From contig JAAURO010000133.1 in NCBI GenBank assembly GCA_012032215.1, positions 1-5,771 of the forward strand: DNA of 5,771 nt, given 5' to 3'. Below are positions 1-5,771 of this stretch, in pieces (position 1 is the first letter of the stretch; the number at the start of each line of letters is the position of its first letter). The position numbers and the translations under genes are program-made. A model generated the notes under the pieces. It saw only the letters and a program-made list of their open reading frames with translations. It had not been told where the DNA came from and ran no database searches. The DNA comes from Limnobacter sp. GTDB lineage: Bacteria; Pseudomonadota; Gammaproteobacteria; Burkholderiales; Burkholderiaceae_B.

Positions 1-126
1 CAGGATGCAACCCTGGAGGCCGATTACATTGTGGTGGAAATTGCCAAACACGTGCTGGGTTCCGAGTGGTTGGCGCACTACGTGAAACAGGCCAACAGCG
101 GTGGCATTGAACGCATTCTGGTATAG
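1..126 (+). CDS. 3' end of an unrecognised protein (C-terminal 41 residues)
   Basis: The first reading frame is open from the left edge to a TAG at 124-126 and encodes 41 residues ending in GGIERILV. The segment is rich in hydrophobic and helix-forming residues (for example ADYIVVEIAKHVLG) and looks like the end of a soluble, globular protein. There is no membrane segment or metal-binding cluster. I do not recognise the family from this fragment. Only nine bases separate the stop codon from the ATG of the HIT gene, and the GGGA ribosome-binding site of that gene begins on the last base of this stop codon, so the two are probably cotranscribed. The codon use (GTG, CTG, GCC, CAC) matches the housekeeping genes to the right. 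Confidence 0.55.
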   Translation, partial: QDATLEADYIVVEIAKHVLGSEWLAHYVKQANSGGIERILV

Positions 127-135
127 GGATTGGGC

Positions 136-609
136 ATGAATTCTGAAAATTCTTTCAGCCAACTCCTGAAATCTGGTGGCCACATCCAGTCGAATGCCTC
201 CGACTGTGCGCTGTGCGCCACACCGGGTGGTGAACTGGTTTACCAGCATACAAAGTTTCGTGTGGTGTGGGCCGATGAGCCGTTGTACCCCGGTTTTTTG
301 CGGCTGATTTGGCAAAGCCACGTGCCTGAGTTTTCGCAGCTAAGCCACGAAGACCGCAGCCTGTGCATGGATGCCGTGGTGGTACTTGAGCAATTTGCGC
401 TCACGCACTTGAAGGCCGACAAGGTAAACCTTGCCACGCTGGGCAATGTGGTGCCGCATTTGCATTGGCACGTTATTCCGCGTTTTAAAGGCGATGCCCA
501 TTTTCCGGCGCCCGTGTGGGCGGCTTTGCCTGTGCAGTCGGCAACAGCCCTAACGCACCAGCAGCAAGTAATTGTTCAGGAAAACAATCGCTTATGGGCT
601 TGCTGGTGA
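136..609 (+). CDS. HIT-family protein, probable dinucleoside polyphosphate / nucleotide hydrolase
   Basis: The 157-residue product carries the histidine-triad motif HLHWHV at residues 108-113, preceded by GNVVPHL, which matches the HIT signature of His-x-His-x-His followed by hydrophobic residues. The middle His is the expected nucleophile for attack on the alpha-phosphate of nucleotides such as Ap4A or AMP conjugates. A CxxC pair (C24, C27) near the N-terminus resembles the Cys pair seen in many bacterial HIT proteins, and the HFPAPVWA segment after the triad is typical of betaproteobacterial members. The length is close to the usual 140-150 residues. I chose the ATG at 136 because GGGA at 126-129 lies six bases upstream; a TTG at 130 would leave no room for a ribosome-binding site. 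The gene is intact. The exact substrate cannot be read from the sequence. Confidence 0.9.
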   Translation: MNSENSFSQLLKSGGHIQSNASDCALCATPGGELVYQHTKFRVVWADEPLYPGFLRLIWQSHVPEFSQLSHEDRSLCMDAVVVLEQFALTHLKADKVNLATLGNVVPHLHWHVIPRFKGDAHFPAPVWAALPVQSATALTHQQQVIVQENNRLWACW

Positions 610-634
610 GGCAGCTTTGCGGTGGAATTCAGGC

Positions 635-1518
635 GTGAATCCAGGCCCTGAGCCTACCCTTAAAAGCAGTTTGCTGCGGACACACCAGGAATTGGGCCTG
701 CCCTTGCCGAGTTGCGCTTGCTGATGGCGCATGTGCACAGAATGACCAAAGTCCAGCTTCTGGTGCGCGACGACCAACCCATTGTGCCCGCGCGGCTTGC
801 CGATTTTCTGGAACTGGCGCGCAGGCGTCAGCAAGGTGAACCGATGGCTTACCTGCTGGGGCAGCCAGGAGTTTTTATTTCCCCGCCCGTTCCCGGGGTA
901 AACCCCCCATGTGCTCATACCTCGGCCAGAAACCGAGGAGCTGGTGGAAAAAGTGCTGGATTTTCTGGAAAAGCCCGCGCGTGAACAACTGCTTACCCGT
1001 GTGCTGGATGTTGGCTGCGGCACGGGTGCGATTGCGCTAACCCTGAAGCTGGAAAATCCCATGCTGGATGTGTATGCCAGCGACATCAGCGCCGCCGCGC
1101 TGCTGGTGGCACAAACCAATGCCACCGAACTGGGCGCGCGCAATGTGCACTTTATCCTGAGCGACATGTTCCGCGATTTACAGGCACACAGATTGCAGGC
1201 GGGTTTGACGCTATTGTGTGCAACCCGCCTTACCTGGCCGCCAACGATCAGCACCTGCAACAGGGCGACCTGCGTTTTGAGCCACCCCACGCCTTGACCG
1301 ACAACCAGGATGGTTTAAGCCTGTATCGCCGCCTGGCCCACGAAAGCAAGCCCTTGCTGCGCCCCCAGGGCGCTGTGTGGGTGGAACACGGTTACCGGCA
1401 GCAGCAGGCAGTGCTGGAGATTTTTTCCCAGGCCGGATTTGCCCGGGTAGACGGGCTTGCCGATTTGGCGGGGCATCCGCGCATGGTGTGTGCCCGCAAT
1501 TCATGCGCGCCGGGGTGA
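635..1518 (+). CDS. prmC: Peptide chain release factor N5-glutamine methyltransferase PrmC (HemK), reading frame interrupted
   Basis: PrmC uses S-adenosylmethionine to methylate the glutamine of the GGQ motif in release factors RF1 and RF2, which makes translation termination efficient. Three frames join into one protein: frame 2 from 635, frame 1 from about 706, frame 2 from about 909, and frame 1 from about 1204 to the TGA at 1516-1518. Corrected, it is 292 residues, normal for the family. An N-terminal helical domain leads to YLLGQQEF and VLIPRPETE (about 91-99). The SAM-binding motif DVGCGTGAIAL is at 123-133, and the catalytic NPPY, which holds the glutamine, is at 195-198. The end has RFEPPHAL, DGLSLYRRL and DLAGHPR, all typical. 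Breaks: a G missing near 706, a net gain of seven bases in 865-908, and a G missing at 1201-1203. The GTG at 635 gives a normal N-terminus; a TTG at 617, with GAGG at 608-611, is an alternative start. Probably cotranscribed with the HIT gene. Confidence 0.92.
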
Positions 1519-1519
1519 G

Positions 1520-2358
1520 TCACGCCACGGTTTCCTGCGCTTCCACCTGAAACACCTGTAAATCTTCCAGCCGCAAGGCAGTCAGCTTGCCGCCCCACAC
1601 GCACCCGGTATCCAGGCAGTAGCCGACGGGCAGTTTCAGTGTACCCAAGGTAGACCAGTGCCCAAAAACACCTGTACTTGGTTTGCCACCAATGGGGTTT
1701 GCGCCATGGCTTCAAACCAGGGCATCAAGCCTGCCGGGGCGGTGGCCGGGTTTTTTTTGTGCGAAAAATTGAGCGTGTTGTCGGGGCCTATCATGCGCAT
1801 ACGGGTAAAGGCATTCACGATAAAGCGCAAGCGGTCGTTGCCTTTCAGGTGCTTGTTCCAGCGCTCGGGTTCGTTGCCATACATGCCGGTTACTACAAAA
1901 TGCCGCCAACTCATGCCCCCTAATACCTGATGCACCTCTTGGGCATGGGCCAGTGCTTCATCGATGCGCCAGCCCGGGAAAAGCCCTGCGTGGACCAACA
2001 GGCGGCGGGTGGCACCGCAGGCAGGCAGTTCAAGCGCCAAAGGCTGTGTGCGCAGCCAATGCACCAATTCTTCGCCATCCGGGGCTTCTACCACTTCACG
2101 AATGGTGTCGGTTTTGTGCGAGCGGCCGCTTTCGCACCACAGCGCCAGCAGATGCAAATCGTGGTTGCCCAGCACGCAGCGCGCGCTTTTTTTCAGGCCC
2201 TTTACAAAGCGCAGGGTATCCAGCGAGCGCGGCCCCCGGTTTACCAAATCGCCTGCGAACCAAAGCACATCGGCCTCGGCAGTAAAGTTGATGGTGTCGA
2301 GCAGGCCGAACAGTGAATCCAGACAGCCCTGAACATCGCCGATGACGTAGTTTGCCAT
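1520..2358 (-). CDS. apaH: Symmetrical bis(5'-nucleosyl)-tetraphosphatase ApaH (Ap4A hydrolase), one frameshift
   Basis: ApaH splits Ap4A into two ADP and so limits levels of this stress-linked nucleotide; it can also remove Np4-type caps from RNA. It is a cytoplasmic metallophosphoesterase. Visible motifs are GDVQGC (7-12), GDLVNRGP (36-43), GNHDLH (64-69), VHAG (122-125) and FITNAF-like [10 protein letters not shown] (179-188), which together supply the two-metal site and the ApaH-specific part. The uninterrupted frame stops at 1636, too early, after 240 residues. Adding one A to the A5 run at 1664-1668 continues the protein through FFGHWSTLG (GHWS 233-236) and [18 protein letters not shown] (DTGC 250-253) to a TGA at 1520-1522, giving 279 residues against 280 in E. 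coli. The Gln in GDVQGC replaces the His of other phosphoesterases but is common in ApaH. Its stop lies one base from the convergent prmC stop. No strong ribosome-binding site precedes the ATG. Confidence 0.95.
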
Positions 2359-2468
2359 TGTGAATCAGTCAAAGAAGGTATGCGGGTTATGATCGGTCGG
2401 GCGTTTTATTGTGGTTCGCCCTCTGTTTGCCCTCAGTGTTGCACACTTGCTGTGAAAGGAACAAATCC
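2359..2468. promoter_or_regulatory. Divergent intergenic region, likely promoters for apaH (left) and the mutase gene (right)
   Basis: The apaH gene is read leftward from 2358 and the mutase gene rightward from 2469, so both must start transcription in or near these 110 bases. The best single element is TATGAT at 2388-2393 on the + strand, five of six matches to a sigma-70 -10 box, but no good -35 hexamer stands 16-18 bases upstream of it. AAGGA at 2456-2460, eight bases before the mutase ATG, is a good ribosome-binding site and sets that start. No operator-like palindrome or riboswitch was evident. Confidence 0.4.
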
Positions 2469-3918
2469 ATGCCCATTTCTTCTGCCATTTTTAAAGCCTA
2501 CGACATCCGTGGCGTAGTGGATGACACCCTGACTGAACAAGCTGCCTGGCAGGTTGGCCATGCACTGGCGGCATTGGCCCGGCAGCGCGGCTGCACCGAG
2601 GCCGTGGTGGGGCGCGATGGCAGGCTTTCTGGCCCGCGCCTGTGCAAGGCACTGGCAGAGGGCCTGATGAGCGGCGGAATTGATGTGGTGGATGTAGGCA
2701 TGGTACCCACCCCGCTGGTGTATTTTGCCACCCACCTGCTGGCCAATGGCACTGGCGTGCAGGTAACCGGCAGCCACAACCCCCCCGCCTACAACGGCCT
2801 TAAAATGATGGTGGCGGGCGAAACCCTGCATGGCGAAACCATTCAAGGGTTGTTGCACTGGATTCAAACCCACGTGCCCAACGGGGCGGTTGAACCAAAA
2901 GCCACCGATACCGTTGCCACTGCCAGCACTGGCACCGTTTCCGGTAGTGGCCCAGAAGGCCCGCGCGGCAGCTACCGCGAGCTGAATGTGTGGCCCGATT
3001 ACCTGAAAAAAATAGTAGGTGATGTACGCCTGACCCGGCCGCTCAGAATTGCCGTTGATTGCGGCAATGGCGTGGCAGGTGCATTTGCCAAACCGCTGTA
3101 CGAAGCAATGGGCTGCGAAGTCACCGAGCTGTTTTGCGAGGTAGATGGCAACTTTCCCAACCACCACCCCGACCCCGCTCACCCGGAAAACCTGCAAGAC
3201 CTGATTGCCTGTCTGGCCCGTGGTGATGCCGAGCTGGGCCTGGCCTTCGATGGCGATGGCGACCGCCTGGGCGTGGTTACTAAAGACGGGCAAATTATTT
3301 ACCCCGATCGCCAGCTTATTCTGTTTTGCCCGCGATGTACTCGACCGCAACCCCGGTGCGCAAATTATTTACGACGTAAAATGCACCCGCCACGTGGGCA
3401 AAGCCGTGCAGGCAGCAGGCGGCCAACCCTTGATGTGGAAAACCGGCCATTCGCTGATTAAAGCCAAACTGCGCGAAACCGGTGCTCCACTGGCAGGCGA
3501 AATGAGCGGTCATGTGTTTTTTGAAGAACGCTGGTTTGGTTTTGACGATGGCCTGTACGCCGGGGCGCGCTTGCTGGAAATTGTATCGCGCAGCCTCAAC
3601 CCCTCTGCCGTGCTTAATGCCTTGCCCAATTCGGCCAGCACGCCTGAACTGCAATTAAAAACAGCCGAAGGCGAAAATTTTGCGTTGGTTCAAAGGTTGC
3701 AGGAAAGGGGCGAGTTTCCGGGGGCCCAGCAGGTAATTACCATCGATGGCGTGCGTGCCGAATACCCCGATGGCTTTGGGCTGGCCCGCCCCTCCAACAC
3801 CACCCCGGTGGTTGTGTTGCGGTTTGAGGCCGATACCCCCGAGGCTTTGCTGCGCATTCAGCACGAGTTTCGCCTGGCCATTGGCAGCGTGGCGCCCGGC
3901 GTGGTTTTGCCCTTTTAA
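2469..3918 (+). CDS. manB: Phosphomannomutase/phosphoglucomutase (AlgC/ManB type), one frameshift
   Basis: This alpha-D-phosphohexomutase interconverts mannose- or glucose-6-phosphate and the 1-phosphates, feeding nucleotide sugars for lipopolysaccharide and exopolysaccharide. All four family loops are present: the phosphoserine loop TGSHNPP (100-106, Ser102 being the phosphorylated residue), the Mg-binding loop DGDGDR (261-266), the sugar-specificity loop GEMSGH (343-348) and the phosphate-binding RPSNTTP (440-446). The N-terminal FKAYDIRG is also typical. The frame breaks at 3324-3327, where TTTT should be TTT: 286 residues lie upstream and the remainder continues in another frame from ARDVLDRNPG. 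Corrected length is 482, somewhat longer than the roughly 460 usual, because of a Thr/Gly/Ser-rich stretch near residues 145-167. Start at ATG 2469 is set by AAGGA eight bases upstream. queE follows after 16 bases. The mannose versus glucose preference cannot be decided from sequence. Confidence 0.93.
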
Positions 3919-3934
3919 TTGCTGCGGTTTTAAT

Positions 3935-4580
3935 ATGTATTCCATCAAAGAAATGTTTTATACCCTGCAGGGAGAGGGTGCCCAAGCCGGGCGCGCAGCC
4001 GTGTTTTGTCGTTTTGCCGGGTGCAATCTCTGGACAGGCCGCGAACAAGACCGCAGCAATGCCGTTTGCCGCTTTTGCGACACCGACTTTGTGGGCACCA
4101 ATGGCGAGAACGGGGGCAGGTTTTCCAGTGCCGCAAGCCTGGCGCAGGCTGTGGCCGGGCAGTGGCAGCCGCGCAGGCAGACTGGTATACGGCCTTATGT
4201 GGTGCTGACTGGCGGCGAACCGATGCTGCAGGTAGATGCCGCGCTGGTGGCAGCCCTGCACGAACAGGGCTTTGAAGTGGCCATTGAAACCAATGGCACT
4301 TTGCCTGTTGTGTCTTCTATCGACTGGATTTGCGTAAGCCCCAAACATGGCAGTGAACTTGTTCAGAAAAATGGCCACGAACTCAAAGTGGTTGTTCCAC
4401 AGGCTGGGCAATATTTGCCTGATTTTGAAACACTGGATTTTCAGCATTTTTTGTCCAAGCCATGGCCGACCCCAACCCCCAAACCACGCAGGCCAACCTG
4501 GTGTATGCCGCCCGGTGGTGCCAGCAAACCCGCGCTGGCGGCTTGGTGTGCAGATGCACAAAATTGTGGGCCTGAAATAA
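3935..4580 (+). CDS. queE: 7-carboxy-7-deazaguanine synthase QueE (radical SAM), two frameshifts near the 3' end
   Basis: QueE is a radical-SAM enzyme that converts 6-carboxy-tetrahydropterin, the QueD product, into 7-carboxy-7-deazaguanine, the first deazapurine on the way to queuosine. The start MYSIKEMFYTLQGEG is typical. The [4Fe-4S] cysteines are C30, C45 and C48 in a CX14CX2C arrangement, with the inserted loop NLWTGREQDRSNAV between the first two, as in the proteobacterial QueE of Burkholderia multivorans and unlike the standard CX3CX2C. LTGGEP (91-96) is the SAM-contacting glycine motif. The frame is lost near the end: adding a T to the T6 run at 4447-4452 gives FFVQAMADPNPQTTQ, and adding an A to the A3 run at 4526-4528 gives NPRWRLGVQMHKIVGLK and a TAA at 4578-4580. 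Corrected length is 215 residues, normal. Without correction the frame would run on to about 4609, into queD. No clear ribosome-binding site precedes the ATG. Confidence 0.95.
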
Positions 4581-4605
4581 AACATTTTTTGGTAAGTAGC
4601 CCTTC

Positions 4606-4974
4606 ATGAAAGCATTTAAACAACTCACCTTTGACGTGGCCCACACCTTGCCCGACTGGCCCGGCCTGCACGGCCACACCTACACTGCCGAAGTGTGGTT
4701 TGAGGGCCCTGCCACCGATGGCTATGTGGTGCCGGAAAGTGTGTTCAGCGAACAATTGGAGCATGTGCACAAGCAACTCGACCACTCTTACTTGAACGAA
4801 TTTATCGCGTTGCCTACCAGCGAGAACATTGCCCGCTGGATTTGGGACCAGCTTTGGCCAACTACACATTCGTTGGTGAAGGTGCGGGTTTTCAGGGGGT
4901 CTATAGGCTTTGGTGTGGAATATGACTTGGCGGATGCCAGGGCTGAGGGCAGGGCTGAGAGTACAGCTGACTAA
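4606..4974 (+). CDS. queD: QueD-like 6-carboxy-tetrahydropterin synthase (PTPS family), lacking the usual catalytic Cys
   Basis: This 122-residue protein belongs to the 6-pyruvoyl-tetrahydropterin synthase fold; QueD makes 6-carboxy-tetrahydropterin from dihydroneopterin triphosphate. The zinc ligands are present as H13 (FDVAH) and H22 and H24 (LHGHTY). LDH (58-60), which holds the Asp-His pair, and PTSENIARWIWDQL (70-83) are also conserved. Compared with the E. coli protein as I recall it, the loop between the first His and HGH is about six residues shorter and has no cysteine (DWPGLHGH instead of CGRLHGH), the Asp of the GWIID segment is Pro (GYVVP), and the pterin-binding Glu near the C-terminus is replaced (VRVFRGS). 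The last dozen residues are an Ala/Glu-rich tail. The frame is intact. Its position 25 bases after queE strongly supports the pathway role, but it may be a divergent or altered enzyme. Confidence 0.78.
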   Translation: MKAFKQLTFDVAHTLPDWPGLHGHTYTAEVWFEGPATDGYVVPESVFSEQLEHVHKQLDHSYLNEFIALPTSENIARWIWDQLWPTTHSLVKVRVFRGSIGFGVEYDLADARAEGRAESTAD

Positions 4975-5058
4975 AGATTAATTACTTTAATTGAAAATAT
5001 TTTGAACTGTTTGAAACAATTCGACCACTTAGTTTTTTAACTTCCGGGTAGTTGCAGT
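4975..5058. promoter_or_regulatory. AT-rich gap, probable promoter region for the downstream gene
   Basis: These 84 bases are much richer in A and T than the genes to the left. They contain an imperfect palindrome, GAACTGTTTGAAACAATTC at 5004-5022, with eight of nine pairs matching around a central G. A weak sigma-70 candidate is TTGAAA at 4991-4996 with AACAAT (four of six) at 5015-5020, a spacing of 18, which would place the -10 box inside the palindrome. A T6 run at 5033-5038 follows but no GC-rich stem precedes it, so I do not call a terminator. Confidence 0.35.
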
Positions 5059-5771
5059 ATGGGCTGGTTCAAGTTTTCTACAGTTTCTCAACACGATGCC
5101 ACTTCTGGGCTGCGGGCAGCGGCACAGTCATCTATCGCACAGGTGCGCAGCCAAGGGAATAATGTAATACCGCATATAATAGCATCGGGGGTAATTCAGG
5201 AAGCTGCGCAAATACCCCAAGGACATTTGCGAGAAGCCGTCACTGAGCTGGCTAACCGGTTTATAGCAGCACGCTTTTCTATTGGTTGGAACTGTCTGCC
5301 GTCTACACCTGCATCTGCGCCAACCACTGCTCAGAGTGATTATTTAACTTACTTGCTTGGATTGCAAAACAGACTGACTGATGTTTTAGCTACCCCAAGA
5401 AGAACTATCGATTCCTGTATTAGAAGGGCCATGGGTTCTGTTCTGCCCAGTTTAACTGCTGAGACAGAAAAGATTCGGAGTGGGGCAGCGCAACAAATAC
5501 AGCAAACCGGGGAAGAAGAAATACAAAGTTTGGTTCAGAGCACTAAACATGAATTCGCTCACTTGGTTCAGAGCAGCAGAAAAGCATTGGTTCCTGCGCT
5601 TGCCGCTGAATTTGTGGCTGCACTTGAACAGGATTTGCAGGCCTTTGAAGTCCACTGTGTTGAAGTATCTGCTCAACAGGCTGCTCAAACCCCCGTATCG
5701 TTGCCACAGGAGGGTATTCGAAACCGAGCAGTACCGATGCCCTTGGGTTCTACGCCCATTGCGTACTCGTC
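5059..5771 (+). CDS. Uncharacterised protein, coiled-coil-like, 5' portion (gene runs off the window)
   Basis: An open frame of 237 codons starts at ATG 5059, the first start after the in-frame TAA at 5038-5040, and is still open at the right edge. I do not recognise a family. The N-terminus (MGWFKFSTVSQHD) is not a signal peptide, and I see no membrane segment. Residues about 35-75 look globular and helical. A Pro/Ser/Thr linker follows (P81, P84, P88). Residues 131-178 and 180-211 contain no proline and are rich in Gln, Glu and Ala, as in a coiled coil. An 11-residue repeat, SLVQSTKHEFA then HLVQSSRKALV (157-178), is encoded by a 13-base direct repeat. The codon use differs from its neighbours: seven ATA and five AGA codons in 237, against one of each in the 483-codon mutase gene. 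G+C is lower. This suggests transfer or accessory origin. No strong ribosome-binding site was seen (GGGTAG at 5046-5051). Confidence 0.65.
   Translation, partial: MGWFKFSTVSQHDATSGLRAAAQSSIAQVRSQGNNVIPHIIASGVIQEAAQIPQGHLREAVTELANRFIAARFSIGWNCLPSTPASAPTTAQSDYLTYLLGLQNRLTDVLATPRRTIDSCIRRAMGSVLPSLTAETEKIRSGAAQQIQQTGEEEIQSLVQSTKHEFAHLVQSSRKALVPALAAEFVAALEQDLQAFEVHCVEVSAQQAAQTPVSLPQEGIRNRAVPMPLGSTPIAYS
5530..5575 (+). repeat. 13-base direct repeat encoding an 11-residue (hendecad) repeat
   Basis: TTGGTTCAGAGCA occurs at 5530-5542 and again at 5563-5575, exactly 33 bases apart. In frame it encodes LVQS twice at an 11-residue spacing, with hydrophobic residues recurring at matching places (L158/V159, L169/V170, and F166 against L177). 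This fits a hendecad coiled-coil periodicity. It could be a recent internal duplication or chance in a helical Gln-rich region. Confidence 0.5.

Noticed and set aside
130..135. TTG at 130 as the start of the HIT gene
   Set aside because: The only ribosome-binding site (GGGA, 126-129) touches it directly, while it stands at the right distance from the ATG at 136.
592..1290. Minus-strand open frame of 232 codons across prmC
   Set aside because: It is antisense to clear PrmC coding sequence, its translation is rich in Ser, Arg and Val with no family likeness, and its length follows from the codon bias and frame breaks of prmC.
2338..2340. Gln in GDVQGC of ApaH as a missing metal-site His
   Set aside because: Many ApaH proteins, as I recall them, carry Gln at this position, so it is not a sign of an inactive enzyme.
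2921..2934. Perfect short inverted repeat TGCCAG-CA-CTGGCA
   Set aside because: It lies within the mutase coding sequence in a Thr/Ser/Gly-rich stretch, and the two-base loop is too small for an RNA hairpin; likely chance.
2433..3350. Minus-strand open frame of 305 codons across the mutase gene
   Set aside because: Phosphohexomutase motifs on the + strand account for the whole stretch. The antisense translation is a Gly/Ala/His-rich composition typical of a shadow frame in high-G+C DNA.
3737..4585. Minus-strand open frame of 282 codons across the mutase end and queE
   Set aside because: It spans two genes clearly coded on the other strand and shows no recognisable domain or ribosome-binding site.
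4581..4609. queE extending to 4609 and overlapping queD
   Set aside because: The extension comes from the wrong frame after two lost bases; the corrected frame ends at 4578-4580 with the family's usual C-terminus.
4977..5038. Possible terminator after queD (ATTAA/TTAAT repeat at 4977-4991, T6 at 5033-5038)
   Set aside because: The stems are short and consist of A and T only, and the T run is not next to a stable stem.
5452..5688. Minus-strand open frame of 78 codons inside the unknown gene
   Set aside because: The + strand frame is open for 237 codons across it; the short Phe/Leu/Ser-rich antisense product looks like a shadow of Gln/Glu-rich codons.

Overview
The window looks like a stretch of core chromosome from a betaproteobacterium, most likely of the order Burkholderiales. 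The reasons are the close fit of the HIT, PrmC, ApaH, phosphomannomutase and QueE proteins to that group's versions, including the long CX14CX2C cluster loop of QueE, and a fairly high G+C content over the housekeeping genes. The genus is not certain. Limnobacter would fit the moderate G+C, but that is a guess.

Layout. Bases 1-126 are the 3' end of an unrecognised + strand gene. It is followed closely by a HIT-family nucleotide hydrolase (136-609) and prmC (635-1518), the methyltransferase that modifies release factors. On the other strand and converging on prmC with a single base between them is apaH (1520-2358), the Ap4A hydrolase. A divergent promoter region of about 110 bp separates apaH from a rightward group: a phosphomannomutase/phosphoglucomutase (2469-3918), queE (3935-4580) and a queD-like gene (4606-4974). 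QueE and QueD belong to the pathway that makes 7-carboxy-7-deazaguanine, the precursor of queuosine in tRNA. After an AT-rich gap, an uncharacterised reading frame begins at 5059 and runs off the right edge. It has lower G+C and different codon use.

State of the sequence. Four of the five long housekeeping genes are broken by frameshifts (prmC three places, apaH one, manB one, queE two). Every break can be explained by a change of one base in a homopolymer run or short repeat of one base, and restoring those bases gives full-length proteins of normal size (PrmC 292, ApaH 279, mutase 482, QueE 215 residues) with all family motifs. The best explanation is uncorrected indel errors in the sequence, not gene decay. 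The densest cluster is at 865-908, where seven short runs each seem to be one base too long.

Points of biological interest: the QueD-like protein lacks the usual catalytic cysteine and two other conserved residues, and the terminal reading frame is a coiled-coil-like protein of unknown function with signs of foreign origin. I saw no RNA genes, insertion sequences, CRISPR arrays or convincing terminators.
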